A stretch of 64,000 bases of DNA. Origin: Zizania palustris (Eukaryota > Streptophyta > Magnoliopsida > Poales > Poaceae). The stretch lies in contig JAAALK010000082.1 of assembly GCA_019279435.1 (NCBI GenBank), positions 24,833,034-24,897,033 of the forward strand, written 5' to 3'. Below, piece by piece: positions 12,125-23,427 of the stretch. The notes under the pieces are model-generated. The model was not told the DNA's origin. It made no database searches and was given only the letters and a program-made list of their open reading frames with translations. Within the stretch, counting starts at the first letter, position 1; every line of letters begins with the position of its first letter. Position numbers and translations under genes: made by a program.

Positions 12125-12937
12125 ATGCCGGTCCATACCATGAGTGCTACTCTTCGCGACGAGGCTGGATTCATCCGCGAGCTTCGCATGCTCGTTAGTT
12201 TCCTCGAGTTCGAGCACAAGCCGATGTTTCACGGAATCTTCCCCGACGAGGACGAGAGCTACTGCGAGGTCACCATCGTCATCCAGCCCTCTACGAAGAC
12301 AGCTCACACTTATCGAGTCGGAGGACCCACCTTTTTGGTTGCCAGTCAGTGCACCACCCTTCAGGGCCTCACCGAGCTCCGGGTGATCTACGATAGCCAG
12401 CTCTATGACATGGACTATCACTTCGTGCCCCTACGCACTCCAGGGAGTCCACACAGCGTCGACGTCAGCACACTCTCCCAGCGCCACTTCGTCATGGGGC
12501 ACACGGCACGCCTGTTGGAGGCAATGGACGAGCTACATTATGTGTCCCTACAGGATGCCAACGGACAGCGTGACACGATTGACTTCTATCGTCACTCTTT
12601 AGAGGATCTGAACCGCGAGAACGGAGAACTTCGTCACCGTGTCCAGCAGGGGCATCGGTTGGCTGCCGAAGCCGAGGAGTTGAGGCGTCAGAACGAGCTT
12701 CTACGTTAGAGCGTCACCAACACCACACAGCTTCACCAGCAGATCAAGGAGTTGCAGAAGGATCTAGAGGAGGTCGCCCCCCTTCCGCCCCGCAAGCGGA
12801 AATCGCTTTAGATCCCCACGGTGAGGCCCAAGAGGATTTCCCACAGTGCACCTCCTACCGGACCCTCCAGCTCCACCACCCCGACCATCTCCGCCGAGCC
12901 CGTGATCGAGTCGTCCCCCGAGCTGTCTTAGACGTAG
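12125..12937 (+). pseudogene. Extra ORF upstream of gag (orf0-like)
   Basis: An ATG at 12125 opens 194 codons up to TAG 12707-12709. The same frame goes on through TAG 12809-12811 to TAG 12929-12931 and 12935-12937, giving about 268 codons in the undamaged state. The N-terminal part is globular (MPVHTMSATLRDEAGFIREL), the middle has a DSQLYDMDYHFVPLR block, and residues about 145-225 form a coiled coil rich in Arg and Glu, followed by a PPRKRK basic motif. An orf0 before gag has been reported for related rice elements of the RIRE3/RIRE8 type (from memory). Function unknown. The early stops are all TAG and fit CAG-to-TAG change. Confidence 0.65.
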
Positions 12938-13109
12938 TTTTTACGGTTGATTGTTTCCGTTTATTGTTTTCGATTGTATTGCCACTCATGTCAAATATAA
13001 GGCATGAGTGAATATTAAATAAAAAGACTTATGTAAGGATAACACATTTTGAAATAAAACTTAGCCCCATTTCCCCTAAGAGATTATTATTTGTTTTGGA
13101 ACCTTCAGG

Positions 13110-14272
13110 ATGACTAACACTCAGGGATCCGATGCTCCCCAAAACGGAGGAGACAACGGCAACTTGCCCCAATGGGGAGCAACCGGGCAGAGGCAAGCCC
13201 CAGTCGCCAACCACCCCACATTGGCCGAGATGATAGCAACCAGAACCAACTGATATCCATGCTGTTGAACCACATGCAACAACAACAAAACCAGATGCAG
13301 GAGCAGTAGGCTCAGTTCTTCCGTCTTCACCAACAGCAGCCCGAGATTCCTCGACCCGCCACTCCCGCTCCGGCATCCGCCTCACAACTATCGGAATTTC
13401 TCTGAGTCTGTCCTCCCACGTTCTCCAGCACCACCAACCCCATGGAGGCTGGTGACTGGCTGAGGACGATAGGGAAGAAGTTGGATCTCCTGACTTGCAC
13501 TGAGCAGGAGAGGGTAGCCTTCATTGCCCACCAACTCTAGGGACCCACCGCGGAATGGTGGGATAACCTGCGCGAGACTCTGCCTGAGGGACACGTCCAC
13601 ACTTCCACTTTCCACGCGGCCCACGTCCCCGATGGCATTATTGCCCAAAAGAAGCAGGAGTTTAGGGATCTGCAACAAGGAAGTAGGTCCGTGACTGAAT
13701 ACCTGCACGAGTTTAACCGGCTGGCCCGGTATGCGCCGGAGGAAGTCCGTACCGATACGGCCCAGCAATCCAAGTTTCTCTGTGGGCTGAAGGACAAGCT
13801 TTCCCTTCAGCTGGTCTCCGGAGACTACGCCAACTTCCAAAAGTTGGTCAACAAGGCAATTATCCAGGAGACCGAGCAGAATAAGGTTGATGTGAAGAAG
13901 AAAAGAATGATCGCCTTCCGCCAGAATCAAGGCATGGCGCAGAGGCCACACTTTGCACCTCCCCCACCGGCGCCCCAATATCACCCGCACCCCGTGTACC
14001 GTCCCGCACCACCCGCCACCAACGCCGGAGCCGGACATCCTCGCCCCGCTCCCGCCGCACCGGCCGCTCCAACCATCCCTGCTAAGAAAGCAGAGGTTCT
14101 GCGTGACAAGCACGGCAAGCCCGTGATATGCTTCAACTGCCGCCAGGAAGGGCATTATTCCCACCAATGCCCCTACCCCAAGCGTACGCAAGGAGTCGCG
14201 GCCAACCCTGCCATCCGTGCCCGCGTCAACCATGTCTCCACCGAGGAAGCTTAGGCCGCACCCGAGATCGTC
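13110..14272 (+). pseudogene. Tekay gag
   Basis: The start is at ATG 13110, with a frameshift near 13240; from there one frame continues through gag and pol. The Retrotrans_gag region has AGDWLRTIGKKLDLL (about 13447) and AEWWDNLRE (about 13552). A proline-rich linker precedes a CCHC zinc knuckle, CFNCRQEGHYSHQC, at 14129-14170. In-frame stops at 13307 (TAG), 13403 (TGA), 13538 (TAG) and 14252 (TAG) break it. There is no frame change into protease, so the element was built as one gag-pol polyprotein. Confidence 0.88.
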
Positions 14273-17200
14273 ATGGGTAAGTTCACAGTACATTTGGCCC
14301 CTACAGTGGTATTATTTGATACTGGAGCTACGCACTCCTTTATTTCGACAACTTTTGTGGAGAAGTACAATCTGAACAAATGCGAATTAGCTAGACCAGT
14401 ATTAATAGCCACCCCTGGCAAGCAAACCCAAGCCCATTCTTATAGTCCAAGGGTATGGGTAGATATCCAAGGCACAATATTCTGGGCCGACCCCATCCTA
14501 ATAGAATGCCAAGGCCTGGATCTAATTCTAGGAATGGATTGGCTCAACAAACACCAAGGGGTGATAAGATGTGCCCGGAGGCAAGTAACTGTGACCAGTG
14601 AAGAGGGGACTGTCGTCACATTTCAGATGCCAAGCTAGAAGTCCGGAAGACCTCATTTACACCAGATTACCTTGGAGGAGATACCAGTGGTCTGCGAGTA
14701 CCCGGACGTATTTCCGGAGGATTTACCAGGGATGCCGCCTAAAAGGGACATTGAGTTCCGTATTGATCTAGTACCCGGAACCACTCCCATCTACAAGCGA
14801 CCATACTAGATGGCCGCCAATGAGCTAGCTGAGATGAAGCAGCAACTTGAGGATCTTGAGAAGAAAGGATACATCAGACCTAGCACATCCCCGTGGGGAG
14901 CCCCTGTCATCTTCGTTGAGAAGGAGGACAAGGCTAAGCGTATGTGCGTAGATTATCGAGCCCTGAATGAGGTGACCATCAAGAATAAGTATCCTTTACC
15001 CAGGATCGATGACCTATTTGATCAGTTGAAAGGAGCCACGGTATTTTCTAAGATCGACCCGCAGTCCGGTTATCATCAGCTAAGGATTCGAGAAGAGGAC
15101 ATACCCAAGATGGCTTTTACCTCCCGTTATGGACTTTATGAGTGCACCGTCATGTCCTTTGGATTGACCAATGCCCCGACCTTCTTCATGAATATGATGA
15201 ATAATGTATTCATGGAATATTTGGACAAGTTTATTGTGGTATTTATAGATGACATCCTCATATATTCCAAGGACAAAGAGGAGCATGAGACTCACATCTA
15301 ATTGACCTTAGGAAAACTAAGGGAACATCAGTTATACGCCAAGTACAGCAAGTGCAAATTTTGGACGGCGGAAGTAAAATTCCTTGGACATATCATCTTC
15401 TCACAAGGTATCGCCGTAGATCCTGCCACCGTTGAAGCAGTTACGGATTGGCTGCCACCCACCAACGTATCAGAAATACGGAGTTTTCTTGGTTTGGCAG
15501 GATACTACCGTCGTTTTATCGAGAATTTTTTCAAGATAGCCAAACCTATGACTAAGCTATTGTAGAAGGGAGAGAAGTTTGAATGGACTCCCGAATGCGA
15601 GGAAAGTTTTCGTACCCTCAAGACTCGGCTAGTGTCGGCACCCATACTGATCCTACTGGACATCAAGAAGGACTTCCATGTCTATTGCGACGCATCTCGC
15701 CAAGGATTGGGATGTGTTCTTATGCAAGACAGAAAGGTGGTCTCATACGCCTCTCGGCAGTTGAGACCCCATGAGCTAAACTACCCTACGCATGACCTGG
15801 AATTGGCCGTTGTTGTACACGCCCTGAAAATATGGAGGCATTATTTGGTCGGAAACCACTATGAAATCTTTACGGGTCACAAGAGTCTGAAGTATATCTT
15901 CACGCAGCCGGATCTCAACCTTAGGCAAATGCGATGGTTAGAATTGATAATGGACTATGACTTAGGTATTCACTACCATCCCGGCAAAGCAAACGTGGTA
16001 ACTGATGCATTAAGTCATAAAGGATATTGCACCGCCATCGTGATTCAGGATCACGAGCCTTTGTTATATAAGGAGATGGAAAAGTTAAATCTTGGGTTAA
16101 CCACAAGAGCCTATCTAGCCACCTTGGAGACCCAACCTATCTTGTTCGAACAGATCCGTGAGGCTCAGCTAGAAGACCCAGATATAGCCGCAATTAAGAA
16201 GAACATGAGACAGGACAAGGCCCTAGGATTTTGAGAGGATGAGAATGGCACCATATGGTTCGAAACAAGGATCTGTGTGCTAGATAAACCAGAGATAAAG
16301 ATCCTTATTCTAAGGGAGGCCCATGATACGCTGTACTCCATCCATCCCGGGAGTAGAAAGATATACCAAGACCTGAAGGAATGTTATTGGTGGGTTAGCA
16401 TGAAGAAGGAGATTGCTCAGTTTGTCGCAGAATGTGACACCTACCGACGAGTAAAAGCAGAACATCAGAGACCCACAGGACTATTACAGCCACTTAAAGT
16501 GCTTGAATGGAAATGGGAAGAGATCAGTATGGACTTCATCACCGGACTCCCAAAGACCCAACTTGGATATGATTCTATATGGGTAATCATTGATCGGCTA
16601 ACAAAGGTAGCTTACTTTATAGCCGTCAAGACGACCTTCAGTGGTCCTAAACTAGCAGAGTTGTATATGGCCTGCATCGTGTGCCTTCATGTAGTACCCA
16701 AGAAGATAGTCTCCGATAGAGGGAGTCAGTTTATGTCTTGATTCTAGAAAAACCTTCAAGAGGAAATGGGAACGAGATTAAACTTCAGCACAGCATACCA
16801 CCCTCAAACAGATGGACAAACTGAAAGGGTGAATCAGATATTGGAGGATATGCTTCGGGCATGCGTCTTGGATTTTGGAGGAACTTGGGACAAGAGTTTA
16901 CCATACGCCGAGTTTTCGTACAACAACAGTTACCAAGCCAACCTTCAGATGTCCCCGTTCGAAGCCTTATATGGACGAAAGTGCAGGACACCTCTACTTT
17001 GGGATCAAACCGGCGAATCCCAAGTGTTTGGAACAAATATCCTTCGGGAAGCTAAAGAGAAGGTACGGATCATCAAAGACCGACTCAAGACAGCCCAATC
17101 TTGGCAGAAGAGCTATGTGGACAATCGTCGACGAGATTTAGCCTTTGAAGAGGGAGACCAAGTCTACCTCCGAGTCACTCCTCTCCGTGGCACACAACGG

Positions 17201-17413
17201 TTTAACATGAGAGGAATGTTGGCACCTCGATATGTTGGGCCTTTTCCCATTGCTCAACGCCAAGGCGAAGTCGCTTATCAGTTGGAACTGCCGCCCTCAT
17301 TGGCTGGGGTACATGACGTATTTCATGTGTCACAACTAAAGAAGTGTCTTCGAGTCCCAGCAGAGCAAGTAGACCTTCAGCAGTTGAACATTCAAGAAGA
17401 TCTAACCTATGTG
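14273..17413 (+). pseudogene. Tekay pol: protease, RT, RNase H, integrase
   Basis: It shares one frame with gag. The protease active site LFDTGATHSFIS has DTG at 14318-14326. RT shows VDYRALNEVT (about 14950), the SPWGAP block upstream, and the catalytic FIDD with Asp codons at 15248-15253. RNase H follows (YCDAS near 15685, VTDALS near 16000). Integrase has the HHCC region (about 16320-16450), DFITGLP with the first Asp (about 16532), SDRGSQF with the second (about 16713) and ERVNQ with the Glu (about 16826). The last zinc-binding Cys of HHCC is replaced by Tyr (CDTY). In-frame stops: 14636, 14807, 15563 and 16745 (TAG), 15299 (TAA), 16232 and 16739 (TGA). Confidence 0.92.
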
Positions 17414-17547
17414 AAAAGCCCGTCAAGATCTTGGAAGTCAAAGAAAGGACCACCAGGAGTCGTGTCATCCGCTTCTGTAAGGTTCAGTGGAGCAATCATC
17501 CCGTAGAGGAAGCTACATGGGAAAAAGAGGAAGAACTCAAAGCCTAG
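17344..17547 (+). pseudogene. Chromodomain at the integrase C-terminus
   Basis: After a frameshift near 17413 the frame reads KILEVKERTTRSRVIR, then KVQWSNHPVEEATWE, a typical chromovirus chromodomain with the conserved VQWSNH and EATWE blocks. Such domains are thought to guide integration to particular chromatin. The frame closes at TAG 17545-17547 shortly before the polypurine tract. Confidence 0.85.
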
Positions 17548-17597
17548 CATCCAGAGCTATTCGAGGATTGATCCGAATCTCGAGGATGAGATTCTCT

Positions 17598-17612
17598 GTA
17601 AGGGGATAGGAT
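17598..17612 (+). other. Tekay polypurine tract
   Basis: GTAAGGGGATAGGAT abuts the 3' LTR start TGTAACACCC at 17613 and fits the plus-strand primer of this lineage. Confidence 0.8.
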
Positions 17613-20600
17613 TGTAACACCCGAAGATTTAAAAATAAATAAAATAAAGAAAATACATTTTTCAGGGAATTAAAAGAATTATTTAATGAAAGAAAACCCT
17701 AAAAGAGCAGTAATAAAGCCCAACAAGGGGGAAAACTCAAAATTTCAACATGGAAAATTTATGGAGGAATCTAGAGGCCAAGATATAATTTTAGAAATTT
17801 TTCCAAATTTTTATCAACAGTGATTCAATCCTTAAATAAATAAATGAATTACTAGAATTAAATTAATTCGGAAATGCATTTTAATTCATGTTGGGCCGCA
17901 AACCCTCAATTCGCTCTGGCCTAGCCCAATCCAAGCCCCGCGTCACTGACATGTGGGACCCAGGTGTCGGCGCCGCTCCCCTCCTCTCTCTCCCGCCCGT
18001 GCCACGCCTTGGCCCCACCCGTCAGCCTCGCTAACGCCTCCCTTCGCCACTGACAGCCCGAGCCCGTCTGTCGGCCCTTTCCTTTCCCGCTCGCCCGCTG
18101 ATAGGTGGAGCCCACCTGTCAGATTGGTCTTCTTCATTGGAAGGGGATCCCCCCTTCCATACCGTCGACCCCCTTTCCGTTTCCCGCCGCCCGCCGCCCG
18201 TGTTCGCCCCGATTCACCTCGGATCACCTTCCCCGACCGCCGACGACCTCTTTCCTTCGAAAACCGACGTGTTTTCCTGTATTTCGAAGCATGGCCGAGC
18301 AAAAGGAAACCTCACCGGAGTTCAACAGGATCCTTCGGGTTTCCTCTGATTCCCTTGCCAAAACAACACCGACGAGCCCCTATTTAAACCCCCTCGAGCA
18401 CCGCCATCTGCCCACACCGCCGTAGCCCGTACCAGAGTGAAACCAGAGCGCCCCGCCCCGTTTCCGGTTTTCTCTCTTGCTTCACCTCCGTCCATGCCGC
18501 CACCACCGTCGTGACCGCCGGAGCCCGCCCGTCCTCGGCATCTACTCCGTTGGTCGTGGGCGCCACCGGATCGTCGTCGTAGTCGAGCACCCGAGATGCC
18601 TTCGCCATCTACCCTCACCGCCGGTCGCCGTCAGTCGTCCACCGTCGCCATCTCCGGTACCATCGCACTCCCCTCACTCCCCTCTTTCTATTTCTGCCAA
18701 GAGGTAGGACCCTAGGCCCTCGCCGCCGCACCCGAGCTCGCCGTCGCCGGAGACGAAGGGGGGTACAAACCCCTTAGCACGTGTCGTGCCGGATTCCATC
18801 GAATTGGTATCTTTAAATCTGAGCTGTTGATTAAAACTTAAACCCCCGGATGAATCCCATGCGTCCACGTAATACCCTTTCGCGCGTTTTAATCTCATTC
18901 GTCTGTTTTCACTTACCCCTCCCGCCTCGCATCTGGCCGCTGTATCCAGATCCAATGGTCCAGATCAATCGGGTCCACGCGCACAGTCAAAGTTCCACAG
19001 TGAACCTGGTTCACCATGGACTAGGGACTGTTTTCTGTTTAAATAAAAATCCAAAAAATTATTTAAACTTTAAAAATTCATAACTTGCTCATTTTAACTC
19101 CAAATTTCACCATTCAAATTTTGTTAAATTCAGCATTTTATTCTCTACACATTAATGCCATAAAAACAGTATGTCCTTGTTTCCCAAAATATTCTTATTA
19201 AATAAATGAATAAAAACCCCTTAGGGATAAATTGTTAATTCATAAAATAAATTAGGAAAGACCTTAAACTCTAATCTTTAATGTTTTCCACATAACTTCA
19301 GAATAATAAAGCTTTATTTCACATATTAAAACCCCTAATACTTGTATGCTTATTGTTTTGTGATATTTTGTTTGTTTATTAAATGTATGTTTACTTTTTC
19401 CGTATCGAGAAGACTACGAGATCGTCGAGGAGCCGGAGTTTTACCCCGAGATTCCTCCATCACCATTTGCTGATCAAGGCAAGTCACAACCCCCGTTTTG
19501 ATCATCATTGAGCCCATGTTTTAATAAATTAACGTTATAACTCATAGGATAATATTGCATTCGTCAAATATCAAGCCCTACACTATATTTATTAGATCCC
19601 CATCCTTGTGTTCAAACCCAAGCCATGCTTATTGAGCCTTAACTCCTTGTCACTCTACTATAATATATTAGCTAGTGTCCAATGTACCGACACAACTACT
19701 ATAGGATAAAAACAATGAGTCGTAGATATATGGATTCTACTATATGTATTTCCCCGTTATTCTCATCTCTGGACTCTGTTAGAGTTGGCTATGTTATAAG
19801 TATGGTGGGTTCCGGGTGCAAGCTAGGGCATTGGTTGGTCGCACCCGGGGCACTATAAGGATCGGTCTGCGGGATCTTTTGCAAAGCACTTCTGTACTAA
19901 CCACAAGTCTAATGGGTAAGTCCTAACTGGAAGTATGGAACAAACCGACTCGATGCACCATACTGGAGGGGGCAAGGGGCAACTTGTGGGTGACTTATAC
20001 TGACATGGCTCAAGGGGGGTAAGGTGTTGGCTCGACGCGTCGGGGCACCATATGAAACCTATAAGAGGGTGTTGTCGGGTCGAGGAGGTCCATATGGAAG
20101 GTTTTGGCACGAGTTCCCGTGGTATGGGTCATATCGTTACACTTTGGTGTATGGATGAGTGCGTGCCTTGTAGGTACAGTGGTACACCTCTGAACACAAT
20201 TTTAAATCTTTTCGAAAAGCCGAGCCCACGGTCAAGGGGGGTTGTGTGACTTCTCGCAGTTAGTTTACAATTGTTTGAATGGTTGAGTTATTCATGGCAC
20301 GTAAGGACTGTTGAGCGAGGGTGGGCTAACTGTACCCCTCGAGTTAGACGATGATGATGCATACTCATGTTTACATTTCTGTACTAATAACTTGATCTCA
20401 TTTAAATGCTTTACAATTATGCTTTTCCACAAAATTAGCCACTATCTCCCTTGTTATTACTCTACATTATATGTGCATTCGGTGGCTTGCTGAGTATGTT
20501 TGTACTCACCCCCGTTGACTTACACCACTAGAGCCCGTCTAATATGAGGAGGATGAAGGTTTGGAGTAGCGACCCAGTCAAGGCGAGACTGGAAGGAGGC

Positions 20601-20781
20601 ATTCATTTAGGACCTTTGTTTTATTAGTGTCTCTTCACCTTTATTCACTTTTGTACTAATACGGTCTACGAACCGTGAATGATTGATCGTATTGTACGTG
20701 GTCGTGTGATGAACGTCTTGTTTTATTGATTTTCTATGGAATTTCAATAAAGGTCCGGATTTATTAAATCTGGGCGTGACA
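17613..20781 (+). repeat. Tekay 3' LTR (3169 bp)
   Basis: It is colinear with the 5' LTR and differs by a few percent by eye, plus a 74-bp deletion after 18800 at a CCATC repeat and a shorter loss near 18725. It ends GGGCGTGACA. Confidence 0.93.
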
Positions 20782-23427
20782 CCCCTTTAGTTCTATCGGA
20801 GTCATCGCTTCATCTCCGAACAGTAGTCGAAATGGGGGGACTCACGTTGTCCTGGCTTGAGTGGTCCTAATGGACCATAGAATTTTTTGCAACTATTTAG
20901 TCCAAAGCCCCTTTTCGAGGCCTGCTATGCGGCGATTTAAGCTGGATAGAATATTCCCATTTGCTCTTTCAATGGCTCTGTTGGATTGTGGATGTCTTAC
21001 AACCACAAAACATAGTTGAATGTCAAGGCCTTCGCAAAATTCTCTAAAAGGTTCAACATTGAATTGTGTGCCATTATCTATTGTCAGCTGCCTGGGTACC
21101 CCGAACTCGCAAATAATATTTTGCTAGAAAACTTTTTGTACATTATTCGAAGTGATTGCTGTCAAGGGATCGGCTTCCACCCACTTCAAGAAGTATTCTA
21201 TTGCTACTACTGCGAACTTCAAACTTCCTTTTGCCTTTGGGAAGGGTCCGATTAGGTCCATTCCCCATCTAGCCAAGGGCCAGACGGGGGCTATGACCTG
21301 CAAAGATACTGGGGGTGATGGCTTCGTATTCCCATCCACTGGCACCCTTGGCAAGTGCGAACGAGGTCTTCAACATCAACCATGATTGTAGGCTAGTATA
21401 ACCCTTGGTGAAGTGCTTTACTGGGGCCCGAGGAGCCAAATGGCTGCCACACAACCCTTTGTGAATATCACGTAGTGCTTTGGGTGATGCACCATAGTAG
21501 CGGTGAGCACACTCTGGACTTGTAGAGGATGTCGTTGATAATGTGGAAGCATCGAATTCTTGATTGCAATCTTGCTAGGTCAGGGCCTTCGGGCAAAATA
21601 GCTTCATCCAGTAACATGGTCATGATGGGACTTCACCAATCACTATTAGGCACGCAAAGTACTTCGCCCGGGGATGGTTGCATCACCGAAGGGGTGGACA
21701 ATAGTTTGAAAAAAGCCCCTGTCGGGATATCTTGGCCTCTGGCTGCTGCTTTGGCTAATGCATCGGCTTCTTGGTTGTCCCCCCTCGGAATGCTTCGAAC
21801 AGTTATTCCTTCGAACGCTGCTTCGGTCCTCCAAATCTCGACCAAGTATGCTGCAAGGTCAGGATGCCTAGCTTGAAATCTTTTATCCACATGTCCCACA
21901 ACAATCTAGGAGTCTGTCTTGACGATAACCTTAGCGGCGCCAAGTGCACCCACTTTCCAAAGACCCACCAGAACTCCTTCATATTCTGCTATATTATTGG
22001 TGGCTTTAAAGTTGATCCTCGCAGATTACATTGCCTTTTGTCCCGAAGGCGAAAAAATCATATCTCCAGCACCTGCTCCGGAAGCTTGGTTTCCACCATT
22101 GGAGTAAATGGTCTACACCCCTTCGCTCGGTCCCTCTGGAGCCCATACGGCTGGCGGAGTCCACTCCGCCATGAAGTCGGTGATCACCTGTGATTTAATG
22201 GTTGTTCATGTGGTGAAGGATGTGCCGAAGGGTGCGAGCTCGACATCTCATATCCATATCCTCCCGGTGAAGTCTTTTCTATGGAGCATGTCTCCAAAGG
22301 GGTAGGATGTTGGGACAATTACAGTATGGGCTAAAAAATAATGTCACAGCTTTCTCGAAGCCATTACACGTGCGTATGCATATTTTTCAAACTTAGAGTA
22401 CCTCGTCTTTGCCCCTGATAGTGCTTTGGAAATGAAGTATACCGGCTTTTTAACTAGTTTCCCATCTGCTTCCGATTCCCGGACAAGTACTGCACTTACG
22501 ACGAAGCCAGTCGCCACGAGGTACAACAGCAGAGTCTCATCGGCGAGGGGGCTTGTTAGCGTCGATAGAATGGCGAGGTAGTCTTTGATATCCTTGAAAC
22601 TCTTCTGGCAATCTAGAGTCCAAGTGAAGTCCTTTGAGCTCTTCAAGGCTTTGAAAATATGGAGGCTTCGTTCTGCGGGCGTGGAAATAAACCTACTCAA
22701 GGCAGCAAGGCGGTCTGCTAGCTTCTGAACTAATTTTAAATTCTCTGGGGGAGCCATTCTTCAGAGCACACTTATTTGCGTAGGGCTATCTTCGATGCCT
22801 CGACTCGAAACTAAATATCCTAGCAGCTTTCCTGCTTGTTCCCCGAACACACATTTCTCGGGGTTTAAGCGGATTCCGCACTCTCGGAGGATCTTGAAGG
22901 TCTCTGCTAGATCAAAGCTATGCTAGCCCTTTTTTGTGCTTTTTGTTACAATGTCATCCATATAGGCCTCAACATTTCAGCCTATTTGATGACCTAACGC
23001 CTTAGCAATTAATCTAGAGAATGTTGCTCCAGCATTTCTCAGGCCGAAGGGCATTCTTACATAACAAAAGACCCGGAGGGTGTAACGAAACTTTCTTTGG
23101 CTTCATCCTCGCATCTAAGCCATATCTGATGGTAGTCGAAGTATGCATCAATGGAACTAAAAAGTTCAGAGCCAGCCGTATAATCCACAAGTTGATCTAT
23201 TCGAGGCATGGGGTAGGGGTCACGAGGGCATCCTTTATTCAACGAAGCAAAGTCGATACACATGCGCCATTTTCCGGAGTTCTTTTTAACGAAGATAGGG
23301 TTAAACAACCACTCCGTATGCCCAACCTCCCTAATGACTTTGCCCGAAATAGCTTCTCTACTTCTGCCTTGGCAAGGTCTGCCCTTTCGGTAGACAGCTT
23401 ACACAGCCCTTAACGAATGGCTCTGGG
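20782..23427 (-). pseudogene. Tat-lineage pol: RT, RNase H, second RNase H, integrase
   Basis: Minus-strand blocks in order: RT with FVKKNSGKWRMCIDF (about 23290), KGCPRDPYPMPRID and YMDD (22964-22953); RNase H with AVLVRESE and KPVYFISKAL (22500-22430); the second, archaeal-type RNase H with NIAEYEG near 21985 and DNQEADALAKAAARG (about 21740); and integrase with CGSH near 21450, WGMDLIGPFPKA (about 21270) and HPQSN near 21000. Frames change several times and stops are frequent. It continues at 8727 across the Tekay insertion. The right end is cut by a SIRE-type LTR at 23428. Confidence 0.85.

Larger units (their letters stand above)
8728..20781 (+). mobile_element. Tekay/Del-type chromovirus, complete but inactive
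   Basis: LTRs at 8728-11988 and 17613-20781 both begin TGTAACACCC and end GTGACA. They are followed and preceded by a PBS complementary to initiator tRNA-Met (11992) and a polypurine tract (17598-17612). Internal order: an extra ORF, gag with zinc knuckle, protease, RT, RNase H, integrase, chromodomain. The chromodomain plus RT-RH-IN order places it among chromoviruses, and LTR length and layout fit Tekay/Del. Flanks TCCCT (8723-8727) and CCCCT (20782-20786) look like a 5-bp target duplication with one change. It interrupts the integrase of the minus-strand Tat element. Confidence 0.92.
5222..23427 (-). mobile_element. Tat-lineage Ty3/gypsy element, interrupted by a Tekay insertion
   Basis: On the minus strand this holds RT (23427-22790), RNase H (22757-22344), a second archaeal-type RNase H (about 22190-21640) and integrase (21480-20782, continuing at 8727-8436 after a 12-kb insertion). 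Downstream come a tandem repeat array (8250-7815) and an antisense extra ORF on the plus strand (7589-5222). The second RNase H before integrase and an additional antisense ORF before the 3' LTR are known marks of Tat elements such as RIRE2, Grande and Retand. The 5' end, with LTR, gag and protease, is cut off by a SIRE-type LTR at 23428; the 3' LTR is in or beyond the gap. Stops and frameshifts are frequent, so it is dead. Confidence 0.85.
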
